From MGBC124762 sp048201935 (GTDB lineage Bacteria; Bacillota; Clostridia; Oscillospirales; Oscillospiraceae), in the NCBI GenBank assembly GCA_048201935.1, contig DBFBGR010000007.1:1-64000 (forward strand): a stretch of 64,000 bases of DNA. Reading direction: 5' to 3'. Positions 16,459-24,321 of the stretch are shown here, piece by piece. How positions within the stretch are numbered: the first letter of the stretch is position 1; every line of letters starts with the position of its first letter. Below the pieces are notes generated by a model. That model was not told the DNA's origin. It was given only the letters and a program-made list of their open reading frames with translations, and ran no database searches. The position numbers were made by a program, and so were the translations under genes.

Positions 16459-18610
16459 ACTCCTTCACCTGCTTCATGGACAGGCTGATGCGATGCTTTT
16501 TCTCGTCCACGTCCAGCACCAGCACCTTCACGATGTCGCCCACGGCCACCACCTCGGAGGGGTGCTTGATGAACCTGCTGCACACCTGCGAGATGTGTAC
16601 CAGCCCATCCTGATGCACGCCGATGTCCACGAATACGCCGAAGTCGATCACGTTCCGCACCGTTCCGGTGAGCACCATGCCGGGCTTCAGGGCCTTCATG
16701 TCCAGCACATCGGTGCGGAGGATGGGCGCCGGCAGGTCGCTCCGCAGGTCGCGTCCGGGCTTCATCAGCTCCTTCACCACGTCCCGCAGTGTGGGCACGC
16801 CCACGCCGATCTCTTCGGCTACCTTTGCCTCGCCCATGGCCTGTACCCTTTGCATCAATCCGTCCACCGCGCCCCGGCGCACGTCTTCGTCGCCGCAGCC
16901 GCACAGGGCCAGCAGCTTCTCCGCCGCCCCGTAGCTCTCCGGGTGTACGCCGGTGTTGTCCAGCACGTTTTTGCTCTCCGGCACCCGCAAAAAGCCCGCG
17001 CACTGCTCATAGGCCTTAGGGCCCAGCTTCGGAACCTTCAAAAGGCGCTTCCGGTCCGGGAAGGCGCCGTTGGCCTCCCGGTACGCCACGATGTTCTTCG
17101 CCGTGGTGCCGTTCAGCCCGGATACATAGCCCAGCAGGCTGGCGCTGGCGGTGTTCAGGTCAACACCCACGGCGTTGACGCAGTCCTCCACCACGCCGCA
17201 TAGTGCCTCGTCCAGCCGCTTTTGCGGCATATCGTGCTGGTACTGCCCCACGCCGATGGCCTTGGGGTCGATCTTCACCAGCTCCGCCAGCGGGTCCTGT
17301 AACCGCCGGGCGATGGAGATGGCCGAGCGCAGGTTCACGTCGTAGTCCGGGAACTCCTCCGCCGCCAGCTTGCCGGCGGAGTACACCGACGCGCCCGCCT
17401 CGTTGACGATCATATAGCTGACGCCCGGAAGGCCCCGCAGCATCTCCACCGTCATCTGCTCTGTCTCCCGGCTGGCGGTGCCGTTGCCGATGGCGATGTG
17501 CGCCACGCCGTGTTTTTTGCACAGGGCCGTCAGCTTGGCGATGGCCTCCTGCTTCTGGCGCTCGCCGTAGGTGGGGTAGACCACCGTGGTGTCCAGCACC
17601 TTGCCGGTGCCGTCGATGACCGCCACCTTGCACCCGTGGGCATAGCCGGGGTCCAGCCCCATGGTCACGTGGCCCTTTACCGGCGGCTGGAGCAGCAGCG
17701 GCTTCAGGTTCAGCGCGAACTGTCCGATAGCGCCCTCGTTGGCGCTGTCCGTCAGGGCGGACCGCGCCTCGCGCTCCAGCGACGGATAGATCAGCCGGTC
17801 ATAGGCGTCCTCACAGGCGGCCTTGATGAATTCCATGGCCGCCGAGCCGGGCTTTACCACCGCCCGCCGCAGTGCCGGCAGCGCGGCCTCCCGGTCCAGC
17901 AGTACCGTGACGGAGAGCAGCCCCTCTTTTTCACCCCGGTTGATGGCCAGGATCTGGTGCCCCGCCAGCTTGGGAATGGCCTGTTCAAAGTCGTAGTACA
18001 GCCGGTACACGCTGTCCTCCTCCGTGGCGGCAAGGCTTCTCAGCCGTCCCTGCCGCATCAGCAGGCCCCGCAGTGCCTTGCGGATGTCCGCGTCGTCGCT
18101 GATGATCTCCGCGATGATGTCGTTGGCGCCCTGCAATGCGTCGGCCGCGGTCTCCACGCCCTTCTCCGGATCGATGTACGCCTGTGCGGCCGCCTCCGGC
18201 GCGGGACAGTCCTTCTCCTGCGCCAGCAGCAGCTGCGCCAGGGGCTCCAGCCCCTTCTCCCGGGCCACCGTGGCGCGGGTCCGCCGCTTTTGCTTGTAGG
18301 GACGGTACAGGTCCTCCACCTCCGCCAGCGTGGCGGCGCTGTCGATGGCCGCCGTCAGTGCTTCGGTCAGCTTGCCCTGCCCGTCGATGGCGGACTTGAC
18401 CTCCTGCCGCCGCTTGTCCAGGTTCCGCAGGTATTGCAGCCGGTCCTCCAGCTTTCGCAGGGTGGTGTCATCCATGGAGCCGTGCTGTTCCTTCCGATAG
18501 CGGGCGATGAACGGAATGGTGCTGCCCTCGTCCAGCAGGGCGATAACGTTTTCCACGTACTGGACCGGCTGGCCCAGCTCCGATGCCAATATCTGTGTGA
18601 TGCTCTGCAT
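16457..18610 (-). CDS. tex: Tex family S1 RNA-binding transcription accessory protein
   Basis: This 717-residue cytosolic protein has the Tex domain order. An N-terminal helical Tex-like region comes first (VEDLYRPYKQKRRTRATVAREKGLEPL at about 108-134), then a YqgF/RNase-H-like domain (GLDPGYAHGCKVAVIDGTG near 324-342), helix-hairpin-helix repeats (about 495-555), and a C-terminal S1 domain (GMVLTGTVRNVIDFGVFVDIGVHQDGLVHISQ near 640-672). Tex binds nucleic acid and affects transcription and tolerance of stress. It lies downstream of the DUF1846 gene on the minus strand, with a hairpin between them. RBS AAAGGAG precedes ATG 18610. Confidence 0.93.
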   Translation of the reverse strand: MQSITQILASELGQPVQYVENVIALLDEGSTIPFIARYRKEQHGSMDDTTLRKLEDRLQYLRNLDKRRQEVKSAIDGQGKLTEALTAAIDSAATLAEVEDLYRPYKQKRRTRATVAREKGLEPLAQLLLAQEKDCPAPEAAAQAYIDPEKGVETAADALQGANDIIAEIISDDADIRKALRGLLMRQGRLRSLAATEEDSVYRLYYDFEQAIPKLAGHQILAINRGEKEGLLSVTVLLDREAALPALRRAVVKPGSAAMEFIKAACEDAYDRLIYPSLEREARSALTDSANEGAIGQFALNLKPLLLQPPVKGHVTMGLDPGYAHGCKVAVIDGTGKVLDTTVVYPTYGERQKQEAIAKLTALCKKHGVAHIAIGNGTASRETEQMTVEMLRGLPGVSYMIVNEAGASVYSAGKLAAEEFPDYDVNLRSAISIARRLQDPLAELVKIDPKAIGVGQYQHDMPQKRLDEALCGVVEDCVNAVGVDLNTASASLLGYVSGLNGTTAKNIVAYREANGAFPDRKRLLKVPKLGPKAYEQCAGFLRVPESKNVLDNTGVHPESYGAAEKLLALCGCGDEDVRRGAVDGLMQRVQAMGEAKVAEEIGVGVPTLRDVVKELMKPGRDLRSDLPAPILRTDVLDMKALKPGMVLTGTVRNVIDFGVFVDIGVHQDGLVHISQVCSRFIKHPSEVVAVGDIVKVLVLDVDEKKHRISLSMKQVKE

Positions 18611-18630
18611 ATGTGCTCCTTTCAGAAAGC

Positions 18631-18655
18631 TGTGCCCGCGCCATGCGCGGGCACA
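18631..18655 (-). terminator. hairpin between the DUF1846 gene and tex
   Basis: A perfect 11-bp stem TGTGCCCGCGC-CAT-GCGCGGGCACA lacks a T-run. It may be a weak terminator or an mRNA-stabilising hairpin. Confidence 0.5.
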
Positions 18656-18664
18656 GACGCTTAT

Positions 18665-20146
18665 TTACTTGTGATACAGGCTCTTGACCTCATATTTCGC
18701 CTCGCAGCTGACGTTGATGCCCAGCCGCTTATACAGCTTGGCGTCCTCCTCGGAGATGATGACCGAGAAGTGGGCCTCGCAGCCCCGCAGGTTCTTCAGC
18801 TGCGCCTGCACCATGGCCGCCAGGGGGTTCGTCAGGCCGGAGATCGCCAGCGCGATCAGTACCTCGTCCGAGTGCAGCCGGGGGTTTCGGTGGCCCAGGC
18901 AGCCGGTTTTCATGGCGCTGATGGGTTCGATCACCGACGGGGGGATCAGGTCCAGCTTGTGGTCGATGCCCGCCATCTTCTTCAGCGCGTTCAGCAGCAG
19001 CGCCGCCGATGCGCCCAGCAGGGGGGAGGTCCGCCCGGTCACCACGCTGCCGTCCGGCAGCACCATGGCGCCCGCCGGCTTGCCGGTGGCCTCCGCCTTT
19101 TCCAGCGAGGCCGCCACCGCCGGGCAGATGTCCGGCGTCACGCCCGCCTGCTGCATCACCAGCTCCAGCTTCCGCACCACGCACTCGTCCGCCTGCCCCT
19201 TGGCCCGTTCCACGCACCCGGTGTAGTACCGGCGCAGGATCTCCATCCGGCTGGCCTCCTGGCACACCGCGTCATCCACGATGGCGAAGCCCGCCATGTT
19301 CACGCCCATGTCCGTGGGGGACTTGTAGGGGCACTCGCCCTGGATCATCCGGAACATGGCCGCCAGCACCGGGAAGATCTCCACGTCCCGGTTGTAATTC
19401 ACCGTGGTCTTGCCATAGGCCTCCAGGTGGAACGGGTCGATCATATTCACGTCGTTCAGGTCCGCCGTGGCCGCCTCATAGGCCAGGTTCACCGGGTGCT
19501 TCAGTGGCAGGTTCCAGATGGGGAACGTCTCGTACTTGGCGTAGCCCGCCCGGATACCCCGCCGGTTGTCGTGGTACAGCTGGCTCAGGCAGGTGGCCAT
19601 CTTGCCGCTGCCGGGGCCGGGGGCCGTTACCACGATCAGCGGCCGGGTCGTCTCAATGTATTCGTTCTTGCCCAGGCCCTCGTCGGACACGATGTGCGCC
19701 ACGTCCGAGGGATACCCGGCGATGGGATAGTGCTTATAGCTCTTCACGCCAAGGGCGCTCAGCCGCTTGATAAAGGCATCCGCCGCCGGCTGGCCGGCGT
19801 ACTGGGTGATGACCACGCTGCCCACATAGAAGCCCAGCCCCCGGAATACGTCGATCAGCCGCAGCACGTCCACGTCGTAGCTGATGCCCAGGTCGCCGCG
19901 CATCTTGTTCTTCTCGATGTCCCCGGCGCAGATGGCCACCACGATCTCCACGTCGTCCTTCAGCGTCTGCAGCATCCGTATCTTGCTGTCCGGCTGGAAC
20001 CCCGGCAGCACACGGGAGGCGTGATAGTCGTCAAACAGCTTGCCGCCGAACTCCAGATACAGCTTGCCGCCGAACTGGGCGCGCCGCGCCGTGATGTGCT
20101 CCGCCTGTAATTGCAGGTACTTTTCGTTGTCAAATCCGATCTTCAC
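18665..20146 (-). CDS. DUF1846 (UPF0371) family protein
   Basis: This 493-residue protein, with the usual family length of about 500, matches the DUF1846 pattern. It begins KIGFDNEKYLQLQAEHI and contains VVTAPGPGSGKMATCLSQLYHD near residue 170, a P-loop-like glycine motif unique to this family, plus NYNRDVEIFPVL and SPTDMGVNMAGF. Its biochemical role is not established; the structure is known to resemble nucleotide-dependent enzymes. The start was moved to GTG 20146 because AGAGGTGG lies 6-7 nt upstream and the residues before it look non-coding. It is upstream of tex on the same strand, separated by a hairpin. Confidence 0.85.
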   Translation of the reverse strand: MKIGFDNEKYLQLQAEHITARRAQFGGKLYLEFGGKLFDDYHASRVLPGFQPDSKIRMLQTLKDDVEIVVAICAGDIEKNKMRGDLGISYDVDVLRLIDVFRGLGFYVGSVVITQYAGQPAADAFIKRLSALGVKSYKHYPIAGYPSDVAHIVSDEGLGKNEYIETTRPLIVVTAPGPGSGKMATCLSQLYHDNRRGIRAGYAKYETFPIWNLPLKHPVNLAYEAATADLNDVNMIDPFHLEAYGKTTVNYNRDVEIFPVLAAMFRMIQGECPYKSPTDMGVNMAGFAIVDDAVCQEASRMEILRRYYTGCVERAKGQADECVVRKLELVMQQAGVTPDICPAVAASLEKAEATGKPAGAMVLPDGSVVTGRTSPLLGASAALLLNALKKMAGIDHKLDLIPPSVIEPISAMKTGCLGHRNPRLHSDEVLIALAISGLTNPLAAMVQAQLKNLRGCEAHFSVIISEEDAKLYKRLGINVSCEAKYEVKSLYHK

Positions 20147-20281
20147 CCTGATCCACCTCTGTCTCTCCAAAATATCGTCTGCTATTATACAATATCTTGT
20201 GGGGTAGGGAAAGAAGAAATCACAACTTTCCCGGGGGAAAATGTGACGAACTTTGACTGTGTTTTTTGGCAAAACCCACCG

Positions 20282-20310
20282 TTGCTTTTTGTTTCCGGCG
20301 GGGGTATACT
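20282..20310 (+). promoter_or_regulatory. promoter of the 64-residue protein gene
   Basis: TTGCTT and TATACT are separated by 17 bp, ending 33 nt before ATG 20344. Confidence 0.6.
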
Positions 20311-20343
20311 AAAAATTACCCCCATTTTGCAGGAGGAATTTCT

Positions 20344-20538
20344 ATGCGTTTTCACGTTATCTGGCGCAAGAGCCATGAGCCGGAGGAGGCCTATCGCGAC
20401 TTCTTCGAGACAAACGATATTTACGAGGCCAAGGATTTTGCCATGCGCCTGGCCTTTGACGAGACAAATCTGGTCTGCGTCCGCGACGAGAAGCGGGACG
20501 AGATCGTCCGCGACTTCGACGCGGAGGTCTACCGCTGA
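20344..20538 (+). CDS. small acidic cytosolic protein, function unknown
   Basis: This 64-residue soluble protein has no signal peptide or membrane segment and is rich in Asp, Glu and Arg. The ATG at 20344 follows AGGAGG by 8 nt, and a promoter with TATACT lies just upstream, which together support a real gene. Its pattern (HVIWRKSHEPEEAYRDFFET, then ETNLVCVRDEKRDEIVRDFD) suggests one alpha/beta domain. I do not recognise a family. The 77-residue gene region follows 50 nt later on the same strand and is separated by a hairpin. Confidence 0.6.
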   Translation: MRFHVIWRKSHEPEEAYRDFFETNDIYEAKDFAMRLAFDETNLVCVRDEKRDEIVRDFDAEVYR

Positions 20539-20555
20539 AGCTCATAAACCAACCG

Positions 20556-20580
20556 CCTCCGGCCATACTAAGGCCGGAGG
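20556..20580 (+). promoter_or_regulatory. hairpin that sequesters the ribosome site of the next small gene
   Basis: CCTCCGGCC-ATACTAA-GGCCGGAGG forms a perfect 9-bp stem whose 3' arm contains the GGAGG used by ATG 20589. It is followed by TGATTTTTATG, so it might instead act as a weak terminator of the preceding gene. Confidence 0.5.
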
Positions 20581-20588
20581 TGATTTTT

Positions 20589-20813
20589 ATGCCCAAACGC
20601 AAGCGCAGCCGGGAGGGCTTTCCCTATGACGCTACACCGGACGTCCACCACTTTCCCGGCGTACCGCGCAGCAGCTTCGACCTGGTGAATATGTACGGCA
20701 CCTATAACATTCAGCCCACGTCCGACACGGAGAACACCTTTCCCCTCATCGCCCCCGGCCTGCCCAAGGCCTACCGGAACATGAAGCTGGACAAACACGA
20801 CCTGGAGCCGTGA
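20589..20813 (+). CDS. small basic protein, function unknown
   Basis: This 74-residue protein has a basic N-terminus (MPKRKRSREGF) followed by a Tyr/Pro-rich, possibly partly disordered region. A GTG at 20580 is also in frame, but the ATG at 20589 has the correct spacing to GGAGG. The ribosome site lies inside a perfect hairpin, so translation may be low or conditional. Conserved-looking segments are VHHFPGVPRSSFDLVNMYGTYNIQPTSDTEN and FPLIAPGLPKAY. I do not recognise the family. A strong hairpin ends the gene. Confidence 0.55.
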   Translation: MPKRKRSREGFPYDATPDVHHFPGVPRSSFDLVNMYGTYNIQPTSDTENTFPLIAPGLPKAYRNMKLDKHDLEP

Positions 20814-20819
20814 ACCGCA

Positions 20820-20858
20820 GAAAGCCGCATGGCGCGAGCGCGCCATGCGGCTTTCCCA
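20820..20858 (+). terminator. terminator after the small gene pair
   Basis: GAAAGCCGCATGGCGCG-AG-CGCGCCATGCGGCTTTC is a 17-bp perfect stem, though it ends with only CCC rather than a long T-run. Confidence 0.65.
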
Positions 20859-20985
20859 TACTGCCATGACGAGTTTCCAAAGAAAACGCAACATTGTCCC
20901 GGAAAAATCCGGAAAGATTTAATCATTTAAAGTGCGGCTCGGTACAATGCACAAATAATTGTTATTTCTTTGGCAATTCGCATAA

Positions 20986-21014
20986 TTGACGCAAATTTCA
21001 CAAACCCGTATAAT
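20986..21014 (+). promoter_or_regulatory. strong promoter of the reductive amino-acid fermentation operon
   Basis: TTGACG at 20986-20991 and a perfect TATAAT at 21009-21014 are separated by 17 bp. Transcription should start near 21021, leaving an 87-nt leader before the activator gene. Confidence 0.85.
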
Positions 21015-21022
21015 ATAAATAA

Positions 21023-21037
21023 ACTGGTAAGACCAGT
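21023..21037 (+). promoter_or_regulatory. GntR/FadR-type operator palindrome downstream of the -10 box
   Basis: ACTGGTAAGACCAGT is a perfect palindrome of the TGGTnnnACCA class used by FadR-subfamily GntR regulators such as PdhR and LldR. It sits at about +3 to +17, where a bound repressor would block RNA polymerase. The operon ends with a FadR-subfamily regulator gene, its likely binder. Confidence 0.65.
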
Positions 21038-21107
21038 GCGGCGCGCAGTATCTCCGCACCGCGGGAGAGGGTATTTCTGCCCGATCGCACAGAATAGGGA
21101 GGACCCC

Positions 21108-21881
21108 ATGTACACCTTAGGTATCGACATCGGCAGCACCACTTCCAAGTGCGCCGTTCTTAAAGACGGAAAAGAGCTGGTGGCCCACAGCCTCCAAACC
21201 GGCGGCCTGGGCACCGGCGGGCCGGAGGAGGCGCTGGCGCAGCTGTGGCAGACCAGCGGCCTGACCCGGGCCGATATGGCCTGCGCCTTTGTCACCGGCT
21301 ACGGCCGCAAGAACTACCAGGGCGCCGACGGCGAGATCAGTGAGCTGACGGCCCACGCCCTGGGCGGACGCTTTGTGTTCCCGGACCTGCGTACCGTCAT
21401 CGACATCGGCGGCCAGGATGCCAAGGTCATCGCCCTGTCGCCCTCCGGCAAGATGGTGAACTTCGTCATGAACGATAAGTGCGCCGCCGGTACGGGGCGG
21501 TTTCTGGATGTGATGGCCTCTATCCTCCGCCTGGATGTGGACGACCTGGATGCCGAGGCCGCCAAGGCCGCGGCCCCCGCCGCTATCTCCAGCACCTGCA
21601 CCGTGTTTGCCGAGAGCGAAGTCATCAGTCAGCTGGCTAACGGCGTCAGGCGCCCCGACCTGGTGGCAGGCATCTGCCGCAGCGTGGCCAGCCGCGTGGC
21701 GGCCCTGGCCCGGCGGGCGGGCGTCACGGAGCAGGTCTGTCTCTCCGGCGGTGTGGCCCGGAACGACGCGGTGCGGCAGGCGCTCAGCGACGAGCTGAAC
21801 GTCCCCGTCAGTGTGGACCCGCTGGCCCAGTATTTCGGCGCCATCGGCGCGGCCCTGTGGGCATATAAGCAGATGACATGA
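21108..21881 (+). CDS. hadI: 2-hydroxyacyl-CoA dehydratase activator (archerase)
   Basis: This 257-residue ASKHA-fold ATPase is of the HgdC/HadI/FldI family. The phosphate-1 motif GIDIGSTTSKCAV (residues 5-17) and the phosphate-2 motif DIGGQDAKVI (about 101-110) are visible. The dimer-bridging [4Fe-4S] ligand cysteines lie in NDKCAAGTG (about 125) and SSTCTVFAESE (about 164). It hydrolyses ATP to push one electron into the dehydratase, starting its radical reaction. ATG 21108 has GGGAGGACC upstream; the residues before it lie in the promoter leader. It is the first gene of the operon, 45 nt ahead of the dehydratase alpha subunit. The symbol follows the leucine pathway of C. difficile; fldI (phenyllactate) is equally possible. 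Confidence 0.93.
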   Translation: MYTLGIDIGSTTSKCAVLKDGKELVAHSLQTGGLGTGGPEEALAQLWQTSGLTRADMACAFVTGYGRKNYQGADGEISELTAHALGGRFVFPDLRTVIDIGGQDAKVIALSPSGKMVNFVMNDKCAAGTGRFLDVMASILRLDVDDLDAEAAKAAAPAAISSTCTVFAESEVISQLANGVRRPDLVAGICRSVASRVAALARRAGVTEQVCLSGGVARNDAVRQALSDELNVPVSVDPLAQYFGAIGAALWAYKQMT

Positions 21882-21926
21882 ATAAACAGAAATATGTTTC
21901 GATAAAAGCTGTGAGGAGGAACTGAA

Positions 21927-23168
21927 ATGGCAGAAGAAGTGAAGAAGGTGCCTAAGCCGGTGGATCCCAATTCCGCCAAGTATAAGCTGGGCAAGATCGC
22001 GGCGGACGCCTATGTGGATGCCATCGAGGCCAAGAAGCGCGGCGAGAAGGTGGCTTGGGTCTCCAGCAACTTCCCCGTGGAGATCCCGGAGACCATGGGC
22101 ATCGCCACCGTGTATCCCGAAAATCAGGCCGCCGGCATCGCCGCCCGCGGCGCGGGCACGAGAATGTGCGAGGTGGCGGAGTCCGAGGGCTACTCCAACG
22201 ACATCTGCGCCTATGCCCGTGTGTCGCTGGCCTACGCCAAGCTGAAGTCCTGTCCCGAGCAGGACGTGGCCATGCCTGATGTGCTGCTGTGCTGCAGCAA
22301 CATCTGCTCCTGCATGATCAAGTGGTATGAGAACCTGGCCCGTGAGCTGAACATCCCCATGATCCTGCTGGATATCCCCTTCAATCCCGACTATGAGGTG
22401 TCCGACGTGGAGGTGGCCTACGTCACCGGCCAGTTCTGGGACGCCGTGAAGCAGCTGGAGGAGATCACCGGCAAAAAGTGGTCCGACGAGAAATTCAAGG
22501 AGGTCACCGGCTTCTCCTGCCGCTCCAGCCGCGCATGGCTGGCGGCCACCGGCTGCGCCAGGTATGTGCCGTCCCCCTTCAATGGCTTTGACCTGCTGAA
22601 CCACATGGCCGTCATGGTCACGGCCCGGGGCAAGTCCACCGCCGCCGACGCCATGGAGACGCTGCTGAAGGAGTACGAGGACAACCACAAGAACGGTACC
22701 TCCACCTTCCGCGGCGAGGAGAAGTACCGCATCATGTTTGAGGGCATCGCCTGCTGGCCCTACCTGCGTGCCACCAGCACCGGTCTGAAGTCCCGGGGCA
22801 TCAACATGGTCACCACCATCTACGCCGACGCCTTCGGCTTCGACTACAACACCTTCGACGAGATGATCCGCGCCTACTGCAAGGTGCCCAACGCCATCAA
22901 TTTGGAGATGAGCCGCGACAAGCGCATCAAGCTCTGCAAGGACAATCACGTGGAGGGTATGCTGGTGCATACCAACCGCTCCTGCAAGCTGTGGAGCGGC
23001 TTCATGTACGAGATGAGCCGCCAGATCGGCAAGGCCTGCGATATCCCCGTGGTCAGCTTCGACGGCGATCAGGCCGACCCCCGCAATTTCTCCGAGGCCC
23101 AGTACGACACCCGTGTGCAGGGTCTGACGGAGATCATGGAAGCCAACAAGGCTGCGAAAGGAGTGTAA
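21927..23168 (+). CDS. hadB: 2-hydroxyacyl-CoA dehydratase alpha subunit (HadB/FldB type)
   Basis: This 413-residue subunit of the oxygen-sensitive iron-sulfur dehydratase removes water from (R)-2-hydroxyacyl-CoA to give the 2-enoyl-CoA through a ketyl radical. The cysteine-rich CCSNICSC (about residue 121) and the later NRSCKLWSGFMYEMSR (about 350-365) are the cluster-ligand and core motifs of the family. The length fits HadB/FldB (about 410). It starts after a good AGGAGGAACTG and ends 3 nt before the beta subunit, so the two subunits are tightly coupled. Substrate specificity (isocaproyl, phenyl, indolyl or 4-hydroxyphenyl side chain) cannot be read from sequence. Confidence 0.93.
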   Translation: MAEEVKKVPKPVDPNSAKYKLGKIAADAYVDAIEAKKRGEKVAWVSSNFPVEIPETMGIATVYPENQAAGIAARGAGTRMCEVAESEGYSNDICAYARVSLAYAKLKSCPEQDVAMPDVLLCCSNICSCMIKWYENLARELNIPMILLDIPFNPDYEVSDVEVAYVTGQFWDAVKQLEEITGKKWSDEKFKEVTGFSCRSSRAWLAATGCARYVPSPFNGFDLLNHMAVMVTARGKSTAADAMETLLKEYEDNHKNGTSTFRGEEKYRIMFEGIACWPYLRATSTGLKSRGINMVTTIYADAFGFDYNTFDEMIRAYCKVPNAINLEMSRDKRIKLCKDNHVEGMLVHTNRSCKLWSGFMYEMSRQIGKACDIPVVSFDGDQADPRNFSEAQYDTRVQGLTEIMEANKAAKGV

Positions 23169-23171
23169 GCC

Positions 23172-24284
23172 ATGAACGACATCCTCAACAAGCTGCATGA
23201 GGTGGCAGCCTCTCCCCGCGCGCAGATGGACGGCTATCTGGCGCAGGGCAAAAAGATCGTCCTGTGCGCTCCTGTTTACACTCCCGAGGAGCTTATCCAC
23301 GCCATGGGCTTCGTGCCTATGGGAGCCTGGGGCGGCGATGTAGCGCTGAACCGCGCCAAGGAATACTGTCCCGCCTTCCTGTGCGCCATTGTCCAGTCCC
23401 TGCTGGAGCTGGGCATCAACGGTGCCTACGAGGGCGCGTCCGCTATCGTCATCCCCTCCCTGTGCGATACCCTCAAGACCGTGGGCGAGAACTGGAAGTA
23501 CGCCGTGCCGTCCATCCCCTTCATCCCCATGACCTATCCCCAGAACCGCAAGCCCGCCTACGGCGTGGCCTATACCAAGGCCGGCTATGAGCGCGTGATC
23601 CGCGACCTGGAGAAGCTGGGCGGCGCCTTCTCCGAGGAGAAGCTGCTTGCATCCATCAAGGTCTACAACCGCCACAACGCCGCTATGCGGAAGATAGACG
23701 AGCTGCTGGCCGGGCACCCGGAGATCACCGCCGCCCAGCGCAGCGACATCTTCAAGAGCGCCTTCTTCATGACCAAGGAGGAGCACACCGATCTGGTGGA
23801 GGCGCTCATTGAGAAGCTGGAAGCCCAGACCCCCGCCGCGGAGAAGCTGCCTGTCCTCATCTCCGGCATCCTGACGGACGCCCCGGCGCTGAACGCCATT
23901 CTGGACGAAATGGGTCTGCACATCGTGGCCGACGACGTGGCCGCCCAGTCCCGCCAGTACCGCACCGACGCACCGGAGCGCGATGACGCCCTGAACGCGC
24001 TGGCCGAGAAGTTCGCCGCCATGGGCAACTGCTCTGTGCTGTACGATCAGGAGAAGAACCGGGTGAAGTGGATCGTGGACACCGCCAAGGCGAGAAGCGC
24101 CAAGGGTGTTCTGGTGGTGCTGACCAAGTTCTGCGACCCGGAGGAGTTCGACTATGTGATGATCAAGAAGGCCTGCGAGGCCGCCGACCTGCCCCTGACG
24201 CTGGTGGAGGTGGACCGTCAGATGGTGCGGTTTGAGCAGGTGCGAACCAACCTCGAGACCTTCCGCGACCTGCTGAAAATGTAA
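23172..24284 (+). CDS. hadC: 2-hydroxyacyl-CoA dehydratase beta subunit (HadC/FldC type)
   Basis: This 370-residue partner of the alpha subunit carries the second [4Fe-4S] cluster. Visible motifs are APVYTPEELIHAMGFVPMG (about residues 34-52), CPAFLCAIVQSLLELG with two cysteines (about 70-85), and SLCDTLKTVGENW (about 101-113). The family is HgdB/HadC (DUF2229-like). It sits 3 nt after hadB and 37 nt before the CoA-transferase gene. It forms the heterodimer that the activator reduces. Confidence 0.93.
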   Translation: MNDILNKLHEVAASPRAQMDGYLAQGKKIVLCAPVYTPEELIHAMGFVPMGAWGGDVALNRAKEYCPAFLCAIVQSLLELGINGAYEGASAIVIPSLCDTLKTVGENWKYAVPSIPFIPMTYPQNRKPAYGVAYTKAGYERVIRDLEKLGGAFSEEKLLASIKVYNRHNAAMRKIDELLAGHPEITAAQRSDIFKSAFFMTKEEHTDLVEALIEKLEAQTPAAEKLPVLISGILTDAPALNAILDEMGLHIVADDVAAQSRQYRTDAPERDDALNALAEKFAAMGNCSVLYDQEKNRVKWIVDTAKARSAKGVLVVLTKFCDPEEFDYVMIKKACEAADLPLTLVEVDRQMVRFEQVRTNLETFRDLLKM

Positions 24285-24321
24285 GCAACACACCATTTAT
24301 TAACATACATGGAGGAACGAT

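Noticed and set aside
17498..20110. A long plus-strand frame of 870 codons
   Set aside because: It runs antisense to tex and the DUF1846 gene, is rich in Arg/Gln/His and has no ribosome site.
21117..24296. A 1059-codon open frame on the minus strand
   Set aside because: It lies exactly opposite hadI, hadB and hadC, has low-complexity His/Gln/Gly-rich translation and no family motif. It is a GC-rich shadow frame.
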